A DNA stretch of 64,000 nt. Source: Linyphia triangularis (lineage: Eukaryota; Arthropoda; Arachnida; Araneae; Linyphiidae). Where the stretch lies: assembly GCA_963978545.1 (NCBI GenBank), contig OZ021723.1, positions 47,564,069-47,628,068 of the forward strand. Reading direction: 5' to 3'. A program made the translations under genes and the position numbers. The notes under the pieces are model-generated. The model did no database searches, was not told the DNA's origin, and was given only the letters and a program-made list of their open reading frames with translations. Shown piece after piece: positions 1 through 12,005 of the stretch (positions are counted from its first letter, which is position 1; every line of letters starts with the position of its first letter).

Positions 1-393
1 GTTGATAAAATAACAAATATCTTTTACTCTGTGTAGAAAAAATTTGACTTTTTTTCTGACAACGGTAAACATAGCATTTTTTTACTTCCCTTTCTTATAA
101 CTCACTGATCTCTAACTACAACTTCTGGATAGATTAAAAGCAGTTTCTGCTCTGAAATCAGATGAAGCCAATTGAATACTTTCTCCATCTACACTTGGTT
201 GTCCATGGTTATAATCACCTTCTAACTAGTTTGGGTGAAGTTGCTAATGTAAATCTCTATGGTGATTTTTAAGCATTCTTCGGGTTCTGATATCAGAAAA
301 AAAAAATTCTATATTAGTAAGATAAAAATATACACAGAGAAATTACTATAAATTCTAATATGCACTGCCAAATCTTATGTTATTGCAACTTAG
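1..393. other. AT-rich non-coding DNA
   Basis: No open frame of note, no RNA gene and no element end is visible. It forms the left flank of the TTAA-type transposon that begins at 394. Confidence 0.6.
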
Positions 394-1144
394 TTAAAGG
401 AACTTGGCACCATTAAATTTTTTTTTTTTTTTAATTTTAGCCTTTAAAATTATAAATTTTACATTTCTGGATGTGTTACTAGGCAATAAATAAATTTTAT
501 TAAAAATTTTTTTCACATGGTGCTCTAAATTTTCAAAATTTAGAATTTTTTTTATAAAACTCATCAAATTTCAAATTCTATCTTCTTTTTCATTTTTCAA
601 TATTTTTTCCTAATTTAAAAAAATAAATAAATAAACTGTTACTAGTAATATACTTTAAACTTTTAAGCATCGGATTTTGAATAAGTAAAATAGTTTTGAA
701 AAAATAACAATACAAACTATACCTAAGGGTTAAAAAAAAAAGAACATTTTTCAACATTTAAATTTGTAATTTTTTTTTTTTTATTCATTCATTTTTATTT
801 TATTCAAAAACCCATGCTTATTTTTTTATTTTTGTCAAATAGATCGTAGAATGACACATGAAAAATTTCAAGTCATTTCATTTGTTGGAGTTTCAGCATT
901 CTGAGGAAGAAAGGAATTCCTAAAAATACGAGCTGAGAAAAATGCGTTCGAAATATCGAAGGAGCTATTGCAGCAATGCTAAATTCTCCAAAAAAATATA
1001 GTATTTCTGCAATTGCAGTTATCGGATTGGCTCAAAAACTTGCCAGAATAAGTAGAAGGTTTCAAAGATTATAAACACGCAAAAAACAGAAAATTTATAT
1101 TTTTATAATTTTTTTTGTGAAACAAGGGGTACCAACTCCCTTAA
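394..1144 (+). mobile_element. TTAA-flanked non-autonomous DNA transposon, copy 1 (uninterrupted)
   Basis: A TTAA at 394-397 and another at 1141-1144 flank a 743-bp body. The ends are imperfect inverted repeats: AGGAACTTGGCACC on the left, and GGGAGTTGGTACCCC when the right end is read inward on the other strand. The body has no open frame. It matches, in reverse orientation, the outer parts of the second copy at 6412-14292, for example the block with TCGAAATATCGAAGGAGC near 950 against its complement near 9360. Duplication of TTAA is known for piggyBac and Kolobok elements; which one drives this family cannot be told from the ends alone. Because it lacks insertions, this copy serves as the empty reference for the nested copy. 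Confidence 0.8.
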
Positions 1145-1814
1145 GCGATTTTGATTTCAGCTCAAGTTTTCACTGTGTGTGACCACTTCAAATAAAACAT
1201 CTGTTTCACGTTATTGACTAACTTTCCCCCCAAAAAACTTAGTAGAATTCACTGCCATCGACAACAAGTCTATCTACTCGATTGGATCATGGCAAGTGGA
1301 TTAATTAACCCTCCAAAGATTTTGTCCGCCACAAACAAACGCACCAATAAAATAAGTTTATACAAAGGATTCAAAAAGGTTGATTATTACAATATATAAT
1401 ATTCTTAGTAATAACTATTAATTTAATGAAAAATTAAATAATTATATTCATATACTATTCATGCTGTAAAATAATATAAGTTTCTATTATTATCATTATT
1501 TCTTAGAGTCGCTATGCATAAAGCATCTTTAGAAAGCAAAATAGAAATATTAAACCAATTTTTTTTCCCACTGACGGTCCAAGGAATGGGTGAAATTCTA
1601 CAGTTTTTTTCCCTGCAATAATTGAAGACTAGAAATGAAAAACGACCTAAGTCCAAAAAAGTAAATTTTTCAGGAGAGACGAAAAATGATCGCATTTGGT
1701 ACCTAAGGCAATGGTTAAGTACCTATTTCAGATTGAATTTGAATTATTGCTACTGGAGTTTGTACTTTGGGCGTTCTTCACTCTGTTTAGCTTGGCCTTA
1801 AAGAAATTGTTCCT

Positions 1815-1815
<1 letters not shown>

Positions 1816-1849
<34 letters not shown>
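1816..1849 (+). repeat. Poly(A) tract, 34 bp
   Basis: Uninterrupted A run. No retroposon body or target-site duplication could be recognised next to it, so it may be a simple homopolymer rather than a SINE/LINE tail. Confidence 0.85.
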
Positions 1850-1851
<2 letters not shown>

Positions 1852-2484
1852 TGGTACTTAGGTCATTTTCCATTTTTAGTCCTCAATTTTTAAATTATAT
1901 TTCTAATTCAAATATATAGTTTTTTAGAATTATTATTTATTTATTTTGTTTTAGATAGGTTATAAACTATCATTCTAATAAAAATATTTAAAAAATATTT
2001 TATTTTAAATTTTATTTATAAATTTAAAAATTTTGTGTATTGTTAGAATAACTGGGATCAAATGACTCATATATACGTGCATGACCGTCAGTGGGTTAAA
2101 AGACATACAATGCAAAAATATATTTCTCTAAATTCCATTCTATAAATGGAATTTCTTTCTTATATAATAACAATAATTTCAAAGAAATTATGTTATATCC
2201 AAATTTCATTCATATCCTATCTTGAAAATGGTATTTTCCTTTAAATTTACTCAAAACAATCATGTCTGAGGATTTTACCAAATTCGAACTGTTCCACTCT
2301 AAAATAAGAACGCTCCATGACATTTAGAACCCAACTTGTTAAAAATTACTTTGAATAAAAAGCCTAAAAGATTGCTTCAAATAGGGAATTTAAAATCATA
2401 TTACCACACATATAAGGATTTAGTATTTTAATTCTCAGTTTTAAAAATCCCTATTCACTTCTAAGAAATGAGGCATTTCACTGA

Positions 2485-2485
<1 letters not shown>

Positions 2486-2537
<52 letters not shown>

Positions 2538-2546
2538 TAATAATAA
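2486..2546 (+). repeat. (TAA)n microsatellite
   Basis: About 20 units of TAA with one interruption (TGA) near the right end, followed by A-rich sequence. Confidence 0.95.
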
Positions 2547-4021
2547 AAAAAAAAAATAATAATAAAAAAAAATTTAAAAAAACACCGCAAAAGTAACAAG
2601 AAAACGATGGAAGTAAAAGTAATGGCACAAGTTACATCATATTCGAAACTTAAGAGAAAGACAGCTTGAAATTCGCTTTGAAACTGAAGTGCTTGAATAA
2701 GGCAAATCCACATTCTCCATTTCTCCCGAGAGCGTACACGAGAATAAAATATGAAAAGTCTGTCGCTTCAAATATATAAATTGTTTTTTATTCCTCTACG
2801 ATATTAAATTTTTCTCGACATTTTTGCTTTCTATCGATATAACAGGGTTATCTTAAACTCTACTGTGCATATAGGGAATGCTTATTTTATGGCGATATTT
2901 TATCCACAGGCTCAGAATTTATGATTTTGTGTGTCTTCTTGCCTTGTGGGCAGAACAATTTCCACTCAGTCACGTTTAGATAGAAAATTATTGATTTGGA
3001 AGTGCAAGTGAGCGGGCATTGTTTTCATTTGAAGTGTGTAAGAAGAAAGGCAATGGTGAATTTTATGAAAGTTAATTTGATAAAAAAATAACTTTCCTTT
3101 ATTTAACTGGAGCATTTGAAGAGTAAACATTCAGCCGATAGAGATTGGAAGTTGAATAATGCTTATTATTGCAGTGAATTTGAGATTCTGGTTGTTTTCT
3201 TTGTTTTCATTTTTTATTTAAATAAAACCACAGGGAAATAAATTAAACCTAAATGATAGTCAGTGCTTTTATGCATAAATTTGCTTAATACAAATTGAAA
3301 ATATTTATTTAAAAGTCACAAGGTTGTGGTACTGTTGGTGATTGCTGTTAAAAATATCTCAAGAGAAGGTATTTTGTTTGCTTAACATGTCTTTTATTTT
3401 CAAAATTGTATTGAATTACAACCACAGTATAGAGACCGTATTGGAAACGGTAAAAAGGAGATTAATATTCAAATATATAATTTATTATCAATCATTTTCA
3501 AAAACTGGTTTTCATTGTACACTGTTACCATCGCCTACTGACGTCAACTAAAGCAACTGTTGATCAGTTTCAGATAAAGAAAAAAACTTATACGACATTT
3601 TCTACAAAAGTCCCACCCTTGCTACAAAAGTGATACAACTCAAAATTCTTCATTTTGTGTTAAAGTCTGTACATAATCACAGAGTGCTTGCGTACCTACT
3701 ATTACAAGATTGTGTACAAGGTGAATTCAAGTTGAAACTGAATAATGTCATTTTTTCCAGATACAAGTCCAGGTTATCTATGATTCTGAATACCCTTTAA
3801 CTAAAAATTAAAGACTTATGAGTGTACCACTTTTGTAAGGATACAATGTATTTATGCAAAAATGCGCATAGAATGTTCCAACAAAGTTGTTACTGAGTTT
3901 AAATTTTCTTTTGATATTAGACATACACTATATAATTACAAAAATGTTTTATATAAGGTAATAAATAATAAAAATGTGAGGAAATATTCATTGGTAGTTT
4001 ATTTTTAAAAAATATAGATTA

Positions 4022-4052
<31 letters not shown>

Positions 4053-4513
4053 ATACACCTCTATAAAGTTAAAAAGTCAATTATAAAAGCAATCCTTTGG
4101 TTAAATCACGTTAATCATACTTATTAACACTAAGCAAATTATAATGATTTTGAAGCTGAGTGGAGCTTATTTTTATTTAAAAAGTTTAATTCCCATGTTG
4201 CTGTTTACAATTTTATAAAATTTATTCTGATACAATTTATTTTAAAGTTTAATTAACATGCATATTAGATGCAGATAATTCAAATTCTTTAAAATACTTT
4301 AGATTTTTAAAAAATATTAAAATAATCAACTTGGATGTTCTTAATTTCTCTCATCAGATAACCCTTATGAAGTGGAATTGTCTAGTTTTTGAATGCATAG
4401 TATTTAAGTGAATCTTAAAGGTGGAGGTATTAATATTAAGGATAAAGTCAGTATTCGCTAGACAGGTTTTACAAATTGTCGATACACACTTACATATTTT
4501 TCCTTGTTAGCCA

Positions 4514-4520
<7 letters not shown>

Positions 4521-4549
<29 letters not shown>
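4521..4549 (+). repeat. Poly(A) tract, 29 bp
   Basis: Uninterrupted A run in AT-rich DNA; no associated element was identified. Confidence 0.85.
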
Positions 4550-4554
<5 letters not shown>

Positions 4555-6448
4555 TAAAAAAAATTTATCCCTTATTGTAAAACGCGATTTCTAAACATTT
4601 CAAAGTGTCTAGGGTATTTGGTAAAAGATTATGCACATGTCATAATAATAAATACTTAGTAAATTTTAATAGTTTTTACCGCAAAATAATTACTTTTTTT
4701 AGAAAACGGCATTGTTAAATACTTTTCGATAATGTACAGAATATAATATATCTGATGACAAATTGAGCATTTAGTTAACTTAAAACACACTGAAATGATT
4801 TCCCTGAAGGTTGTTGTTGATACTTATTCCAGAAAGAAGTTTTAGAGTACAGGTTTATCCATTTACTCTAAAAATTATAAACTGAAATTAAATTAGCTTA
4901 AAAATGGATTAAAAAGTAACGTTAATTTTTTCTTCGACAAACAAGTATTAGTTTGGAAAACTTCAATATTGTGATTTATCACTGTAGAAAGTTTGTTTGA
5001 ATTTTGATATTGTAATTCCTTTTTCATGATATCGAAACAAGTCGAAGTTTAACGGGTTAGACGAAGAAATTTTAAAAAACTTTTTCGCACATTTGGAAAT
5101 CGATATATATGTATTTTTAATTTTAAAATTTCGTGTCATTCTCTTTTAGGAAATAGGTTATTTTAAGCTATTTTAAATACTCATTTTTAGAACTTGAGAC
5201 AAGTGGAAGTGGCCATTCTACATTTCATTAAAAGAGTTTAAAAAAAGAAAAACAACAAGAAAGATTGAATGCATTTTTTTATAAATCTCCCGACATAAAT
5301 GTAACCTAAAGTTCTCGAGCTAAACTCATATGCTAAAACACCAGACAACACTTACTTCATAAGTATACTTTACAAACAATTAGTCGTGAAAAAAAAAATT
5401 AAAATAATTACAAAAATGTAAAAGAGAAGAACACATTAAATATTTTCGGTATATTAATCCCAAAGGGTTTCTGGAGGGTTCTTAGTAGCTTTAAAACGGT
5501 GCCCTTTATAATCTGTAGTAGTCAAAATATCAATTGGTTCAGTAGATTTTAAGTTATAAGTTTTCATACTTTCAGAAGGAAATATTTTATAAATTTGTAA
5601 AGTATATAACAAAGGAGGAATAATTAATTTTAGTCATTATAAAAATATTTTAATTCCTTTGAAATACTTTAAGTCAAGATGTTGATTGTAGCTCAATTCC
5701 TCTGAATTGAAGTATTACTTAATTTTCGAAAGTTACAAATAGTACTTGATAAATAAAATATATTGAAGTAAAAATTGCATTTTCTGCAATCCAGAAATAG
5801 TTATAAGTTTGAAGTATATCCAGAATTTTACTATTAATAATATTTATTAATAATAATTTACTATAAATAGTAGTAGTAATTATTTTTAATTTGTTTAAAT
5901 TTGTATTCAATTTTTATTTATTTCTAGTAATCCATATGCAAAGCCCTAGCAGCATTTTAAATCTCACTTACAAAATATTTATTTACCCTTCAAGTTTTAT
6001 TAGAATATGATAAAAAATAATATCAACTAATAATCGCTCAAAGCAATCTATAAATACTATATGAAATTTTAAAATTCGTAAAGCATTCCTTAAAAATGAA
6101 ATATTGTTTATATTTAAACTGGAAATAGGAAACTTTTTGCTACATCATTAGTTACTGTAAATAAAATATTTTATAACGATGGAAAAATCTTGTACAAGAT
6201 AGTGCAGTTTTTTGGTAATTTTAGTTCTATACATACTTTCTTTTAAGTTACTCTGTCTGGATGTACTTCAAAGCTTGCAATTTAATTTCGTGCTACTTCT
6301 TAATTTTTTTTTATCTTCTGTTGAAAATAATTTTGTTATAGAATGCAATTAAATAATAGGACACTCGCATAAACGGGCTACAAATAGCAAGTGTGCATCA
6401 TTCTATCACTTTTAAGGGGATTTGGTACCCCTTGTTTTCACAAAAAAT

Positions 6449-6452
<4 letters not shown>

Positions 6453-6518
<66 letters not shown>
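6453..6518 (+). repeat. (AT)n microsatellite
   Basis: About 33 AT units with one slip. It continues after the inserted element at 9219-9241, so the TAGGGTGGATCG element landed inside the microsatellite and its true target duplication is hidden. Confidence 0.9.
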
Positions 6519-6545
6519 TAGGGTGGATCGAAAAAAAAAAATTCA

Positions 6546-6875
6546 GAATTTCAAATCCGACCTATGGGGAAAAGATGTTCTATGGTAAATAGATACATAG
6601 AAAAATAATTAAAAAAATTAAATTTTAAGTTCAGTACTGCCACAAGGAGGATGAAGTTTAGGTATTTGAGATTTTTTATAGTAAAATGTCAAAGTCAATT
6701 AAATTTTTTTTCTGAAGAATTTCAAAACCTACCTGTACGGAAAAGATGTTCAGAGGTACTTTAATTAAGGGAAAAATAAAATAAAAATAATAAATTTTAT
6801 GTTAAGCTCTTTGCAAGGGGGCTGAAGTTTTGGTATTTAAGCTTTTTAATGGTAAAATGTCAAAGTGATTTTTGT
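6546..6875 (+). repeat. Tandemly doubled subterminal block, period about 171 bp
   Basis: Unit 1 begins at 6546 with GAATTTCAAATCCGACC and unit 2 at 6717 with GAATTTCAAAACCTACC. Both then share the AAAGATGTTC motif, a GGAT/GGCTGAAGTTT segment and GGTAAAATGTCAAAGT. Only one such block is seen at the right terminus. Doubled subterminal blocks often carry transposase-binding sites; that role is inferred here. Confidence 0.75.
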
Positions 6876-7059
6876 TTAAGTGAAACAGGCCTTTAGTACT
6901 TTTAAATGTTTATTGGAATGAGAGGACATATACTAAATGGTTACATTGAAAAAAAAGCTTTAGGAACATAATTACAGCTTCTTAAGAATTAAATCAAGAA
7001 AAATAAAAAAAATCTTCGGAATTACAGTGAACGGTAATCACGTTTGGTGTTGAAAACTG

Positions 7060-7640
7060 GCTTGAGGTTTCGTGATTCCCAAGCTATTTCTTTTTTACCC
7101 ATCTCTTCTATGTGATCCGCTTACAGCAGAAAATGCTTCTGTGACTATTCGTTCTGTAGCTTGAGTTCGACAGGGATACCCCTTGATAGTAGGTAATGCT
7201 ATAGTATTGCCGTAGAAATGATTGCTGGGTTTACTATTGCTCCTGAAATCATGTCATCATGAAATAGTTCTGTCACATTCTCCCACTTAATCAAGTTCAC
7301 ATAATCTGTACCACAAGGGTCAAAAGTTGGTATCTTTAAGATACGGATATTAATCGCTAAAAGGGTTTGGTTTGCAGCAGACCTTTTGACTTTGCGCAAA
7401 TTCAAAATTCTTTGGATGACCGATTCCTTTGTGTTATTTCTGTCGTCAGCTAGCATTGATATCAGGATATTTTCAGGAAAGCCCAAACACTCGTTTCAAA
7501 AATTACTGGATCAATGACTTTCTTCAAATCAATTGAGAAATAACGCGATAGAAAGATTGATTGATGCAAATGCTCTGCACCATAGATTACCGATTGTTTG
7601 GTTTTGATCTTGAATCTCATAGGTGCCTAGGCTTTTATGA
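7060..7640 (-). pseudogene. Decayed protein of the TAGGGTG-type transposon (C-terminal part)
   Basis: The minus strand gives a 95-residue open stretch (7199-7486) with the segments SMLADDRNNTKESVIQRIL and FDPCGTDYVNLIKWENV. Beyond its stop, 7085-7198 continues the theme with GYPCRTQATERIVTEA and SGSHRRDG. This order (a ML.DDR segment followed by an I.R.L/K.R linker, then DY..LI.W, then C.TQ.TER...TEA, then RRDG) matches the C-terminal half of a repeat-borne protein common in arthropod and hydra genomes, recognised from memory. No catalytic triad can be pointed to. Upstream (7487-7640) the frame is broken. The gene is non-functional: it has stops, and the element carries insertions. Confidence 0.65.
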
Positions 7641-8060
7641 TGAACGTAATTAATGTCAATAAAGCTTTGGTTGGACTTCTTCTAAACCAAATAGAACATG
7701 AGAATTCTGTTGGGGGTTGTAAACCACCTTGAGTGGCGAATCTTTCCAGAGTTTCACTTCAACAGTCCTTTGCTGCTTTGTCCTCAGTGATGGCTTCACA
7801 AATTTCCATTAAGCACAGTTGATTAGTATTTTAGTCTTTCTTGTTAGTCAGTTCGCATAGGTTGGGTTTTCGTGAATGAAACTACAGGCAGTATCTCGCA
7901 TACGGTCACTCTTTGGCTTGTAACTGGCACACAAACCATTGTAGTGGACGCTTCAGAATCAGTTCCATATTTCGTATAACACCTTCTTTGATACCTGTGT
8001 TGACAGACTACCTATTATCGCAACCAACATTGTTGTATCTATGTCATTGTCGACGCATGA

Positions 8061-8232
8061 CCTAGCCGACCAAACGGTATAGTGGTTAGTGTGCTAGCTT
8101 CTAGACCGCGAAACGAGTCACGTGTAAGGCATGGATGTTTGTAAATGTATGTTGGCTTGTCAAGTGATGAATGTTTCGGCGCATTATAGCCCTCGTGTTG
8201 CTGACGGCGCCAAATAATCTGAAAACAACCAA
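8061..8232 (+). mobile_element. tRNA-derived SINE, copy A, with 12-bp target-site duplication
   Basis: The head GCCGACCAAACGGTATAGTG resembles a tRNA 5' half with an A-box region, followed by a mutated B-box region. The body then reads GGATGTTTGTAAATGTATG and ends near AATCTGAAAACAACCAA. A perfect 12-bp duplication, GTCGACGCATGA, flanks it at 8049-8060 and 8233-8244, which shows retroposition into the host transposon. It is about 90% similar by eye to the copy at 8511. Its B box is damaged, so this copy is probably transcriptionally dead. Confidence 0.9.
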
Positions 8233-8510
8233 GTCGACGCATGAACAGAACTTACGATGTGCTTTCCTTGAGATAACTTTCAGCTAATTTTCTAGCTTTG
8301 AAAGCGCGATATTTGTAGTAGTATGAACTTATTTTTCTCAAAATGTTGGAGTGGTCATTTATTGGTATTAAAGCTCGTTTCTAGGTCTCTTCTAACTTAC
8401 TTGCAAATTATTGACGCGCGGAGAAAAATGTATTTAAATACACTGTACTTTGCTTGTCTTTTTGAATGCCAATATACGCACCTATTTACGTTTTTCGTAC
8501 GTAGGAAGCG

Positions 8511-8681
8511 CCGACCAAACGGTATAGGGGTTAGCGTGCTAGCTTCTAGACTGTGAGGTTGCGGGTTCGAGTCCCGTGTTAGTTATGGGTGTTTGTAAAT
8601 GTATGTTGGCTTGTCTAATGACGAATGTTTCGGCGCATTATAGCCCTCGTGTTGCTGACGGCGCCAGATAATCTGAAACAA
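8511..8681 (+). mobile_element. tRNA-derived SINE, copy B, with 15-bp target-site duplication
   Basis: Same family as copy A. The tRNA-like head runs from 8511 to about 8585 and contains an intact pol III B box, GGTTCGAGTCC, and an A-box-like GGTATAGGGGTTAGCGTG. A perfect 15-bp duplication, CGTACGTAGGAAGCG, lies at 8496-8510 and 8682-8696. The tail has no long poly(A); it ends ATCTGAAACAA. The head looks most like the Asp/Glu/Gly group of tRNAs, but it lacks a proper cloverleaf and is not a tRNA gene. The intact B box makes it a better candidate than copy A for recent activity. Confidence 0.92.
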
Positions 8682-10159
8682 CGTACGTAGGAAGCGTAAT
8701 CGTGGGCATATTACAGCCTGACCCAAATATAGGACAAATCATGTCTTTTCTTAGCAACGCCACAGTACGGTATTAGTCCAAGTACACAAACAAACAAATG
8801 TCACATAATAAAATTGTAATTTAATTTACTTTACAAGAACAGCGCTCACCGATTAGGTGTTGAATTCCGTAAGCCGCTGATAGGGTTGTAGGGCTGATTC
8901 AACGGTGATATGGGGGGGATGGAGTTGGGTAAAAAAAGGTTAAAATGTACATTGTACTACTAATTAGTCAGTAATCATAACTTTTTTAGGATTTATATTG
9001 TAAAAAACAATTATTTTTAGTGTAAAATCATTTAACTAAAATTAGGACTTTTTGCATTTTTTTCGAAAATTCAACCACTTTGTGGCAGTGCAAAATTTTT
9101 AAATTAATTTTTTTTATTATTTTTTCCCTAATCTCTATATCATAGAACATCTTTTTCCCATAGGTAGGTTTTGATTAATAAGAATTTTTTTTTCTCTATA
9201 GAAGAACGATCCACCCTAATATATATATATATATATATATAAATACATTTTTATAATATTTGAAATTTCTCCTTATTCTGGCTAATTTTTGAGCTCATCC
9301 GATAACTGCAATTGCAGAAAAACTATATTTTTATGGAGAAGTTAGCATTGCTGCAATAGCTCCTTCGATGTTTCGAACGCATTTTTGTTAGTTCGTAATT
9401 TTTGAAATTTCCACCTTACTCAAAATGTTAAAACTTCAGTAAATATGAATGAAATGACTTGAAATTTTATTGTGTCATTCTTAATATCTATTTGACCAAT
9501 ATAGGCATGGATTTTTGAATAAAATAAAAACTTTTTTTTTACAAATTTAAATGTTGAAAAATTTCCGTTTTTTACGCTTTTTTTCACACATACAGCGTGT
9601 CCCCGTATAACCTGGCCGACCTTTATTTTCGACACCGTTGGTCCTAGATGCATAGTCCCAATTGAAGAAATGTTTTAAATCTTTCAAATATTTTTACTGA
9701 ATAGTTTTTAAGTTAGAAAAGGGGTTGGTATAAAAATTACGGATTGTAAATTTTTAAATGGTCCCTAGTTCCCCCAACTCATATTTAGAAAAATGTTGCC
9801 CATGAAAAAACATTTCAAACAAAAAAAAATTGAAATTTGAACGACCAATATTCATGGAGATATGAAAAATGGAATTTAGTGACTTATACCACTTTACACC
9901 CGTGGTCATTAACATATTTTAAGGGCATGTACACAAAATGAAATACAGAGAAAAAGGAATTGCGTTCGGAAAATTATTCTGTAATCAAATGCATGAATAT
10001 GATCTATCAATGTCTATAGTCAATTGTGGATGCTGAACTCGTTTGCAAGAGATAATAGGTGCCATACTCCCTAAAACTAACAGAAATCTTTCGACCACGT
10101 AGGATGAAAAAAAAAATTAAATCTGTCGAAGCCAAACAAATTCACACTCTTGTGTTGTG

Positions 10160-10339
10160 CAGGGGTCGCATTCTGCCAAAAATTCCTATAATTCCTTACA
10201 TTTTCGTTTCTCCCTAAAATTGTACTTAAATTTTTCGTCTATCCCTAAAATTTTAGAAATAACGAAAAAAATTTCCGTTAGTGGTCAAAAAAAAAAAAAA
10301 AAAAAATTATAAAAAGGAATAAAAAATTCCCGACCCTTA
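10160..10339 (+). mobile_element. Small CAGGG-type non-autonomous element
   Basis: The left end CAGGGGTCGCA is mirrored by CGACCCTTA at the right, giving an 8-9 bp imperfect inverted repeat around 180 bp of A/T-rich sequence that includes a 22-A run. The flanks share TGTG. Small hAT relatives often begin CAGGG; that assignment is inferred. It lies upstream of the transposase start in the mariner element. Confidence 0.5.
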
Positions 10340-11436
10340 TGTGTAAATTAGCATGTAGTACTGTGGGATTTGCAGGTTCCTATGCAAGTTCTAGCTGCAG
10401 ATTTTTGATTGGTAGGTAGAAAACCAATAATGTATGTTCATCACTTCAGAATACAAGTAGGTCATACTAATACCAAATACCAGATGTATTAAGCTATTTC
10501 GTCAATCCTCGTTTTTAAAATGTACACTGCGGAACAGTACGCAGAAATGCTATTTCTGTACGGGCAGTGTAATTGAAATGGGCGAGAATCTGCAAGACAA
10601 TATGCAATTAAATTAGGAATGGAACGGATATCCGGCATATCAGGCTTATTTTTCAATATCCGAAACCCCGTCGGATATCCGATTTGAAATACCGGACATC
10701 CGATAATTTCATTCGGATATCCGGCCACCAAGTATCCACAAGAAATAATTTTTTGCAAAACATAGTGATCTTTTGCGGACAAAGGGGACACTGCATCCTA
10801 TACTTTTTTTTTTCTTTCTTGGACATAAATTGCAGTCAAGATAGAAAACAAAAAAGTTCCTTCTTGAGAACTATGCATTCGCATATCCCTAACTTCAGAG
10901 ATGAGCTAGGGCGCCGAGTTGATAAGCAAAAACCATTCCTCCAATCTTTTTCAATACACATCCTTCATACGTGTTTTGCAATATGTTCTTTTCATTCCAA
11001 GTTTATGATCTGATTAATTCCAGATGTTATATTTGAATGCTTCTCCGTAAAACACGAACCGAAATTCTAATAAATAGTACTTTTTTTCCATAGCATAAGC
11101 TACTTGTAAAGAGTTTTAGTTATTCTCACTTCCTCCTTTTTTTCTGACATTTGCTAGCGAGTAAAAAGCAATAAATAGCCAATGCGCACTCCTCAATGCT
11201 TTTTTTTTGTTCTATCGACAATAATACCCTACAACTTTATGCTGTGAATGGTATGGTCTAATTTCTGATTTTTCATTGTCAGAAGTTGAAAGCTGGTATA
11301 TTTTTTCTGACGTAAAATGAAGTATTGTTATTTTTAGGTCTTTAACGCACCACCATAATGTGGAATTATATTTAGCTCTCTAGAATGTCTTGAATCATAG
11401 TTTCTCCAATTACAATCCAATTTATAATTTTTAATA

Positions 11437-11781
11437 ATGGCTCATTTAAAATCACCCATTTGGAAGTATTTTAAAATTAATGGGAAATGACGAAAGCAAA
11501 GCCCTATGTGTTATTTGCTCCACAGAATCGTTTAAAAAATGTGCGCGGCAAAAGCCCAAAATCCTTTTCCACAAAACCCTTATGGAACCATTTAATGAGT
11601 GTGCATAAGGAAATTCACCGAAGCTTAAAAGACTCACTAAATGCATCAAATATTGATGAACAAGAAAAAACAATTCATCAAAACAAGAAATGCACGCAGA
11701 CAACATTGGAATCGACATTATTTGTACCAAAATTATGGAGTTTAGATGATCCTAAAGCAAAAGCATTTACCGCAAAAATAT
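11437..11781 (+). pseudogene. BED zinc-finger exon of a hAT transposase, frameshifted
   Basis: From the ATG at 11437 the frame reads MAHLKSPIWKYFKINGNDES and then ALCVIC: the aromatic residues and the Cys-x2-Cys pair of a BED finger. After a shift near 11530-11550 another frame continues with FSTKPLWNHLMSVH, giving the two histidines (H-x4-H), then a linker to AKAFTAKI. A splice donor, TATGTAAGTAC, follows at 11782. BED fingers form the DNA-binding N-terminus of many hAT transposases and of host genes domesticated from them. The downstream exons are absent. The frameshift argues for a relic rather than a domesticated gene. Confidence 0.75.
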
Positions 11782-12005
11782 GTAAGTACTAATTTTGTTT
11801 GTTTATATTAAATATATATTTTAAATATGGTATAACATAATGTTAAACGTATTTCTGAAATATTTTCATCACATTGCAGAATGTTTGGTACAATTTTAAG
11901 TAACACACAAACAAAATGGTGATGAAGTTTCAAAATTGTTCAGCAAGTGTAGGTATTGGCATCACTAAAACATCGTGTCATCAACTAAAGTTTAAAAAAA
12001 AAAAA

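Larger units (their letters stand above)
1145..6411. other. Gene-free AT-rich stretch with simple repeats
   Basis: About 5.3 kb with no convincing coding region. It contains a 34-A run at 1816-1849, a TAA microsatellite at 2486-2546, a T run near 4022-4045 and a 29-A run at 4521-4549. Short open frames here are AT-rich, lack recognisable domains and partly translate simple repeats. It separates the two inverted copies of the TTAA element, and no element ends were found inside it. Confidence 0.6.
6519..9218 (-). mobile_element. DNA transposon with TAGGGTGGATCG inverted termini, unassigned superfamily
   Basis: The left end TAGGGTGGATCG (6519) is the exact complement of the right end CGATCCACCCTA (ending 9218). 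Subterminal sequence is also shared in inverted orientation, including GAAAAGATGTTCTATGG near the left end and the complement of GAAAAAGATGTTCTATGA near the right end, and the phrase CTGCCACAA on both sides. The left subterminal block is tandemly doubled (period about 171 bp). The interior holds a decayed protein gene on the minus strand (7060-7640) and two SINE insertions. Related relics lie at 55266-56474 and 59798-60626. I know proteins of this type from many arthropod and cnidarian genomes, but I cannot assign a named superfamily. Confidence 0.75.

Noticed and set aside
8511..8585. Possible tRNA gene
   Set aside because: It has A- and B-box-like sequences, but it belongs to a 171-bp unit with a 15-bp duplication and a related copy nearby, so it is a SINE head.
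9420..9653. 77-codon frame on the minus strand
   Set aside because: It crosses the boundary between the TTAA element and the mariner inverted repeat, so it is a chance frame.
10684..11013. 109-codon open frame
   Set aside because: It begins in the subterminal repeats of the hAT element, has no domain, and is not in frame with the BED exon.
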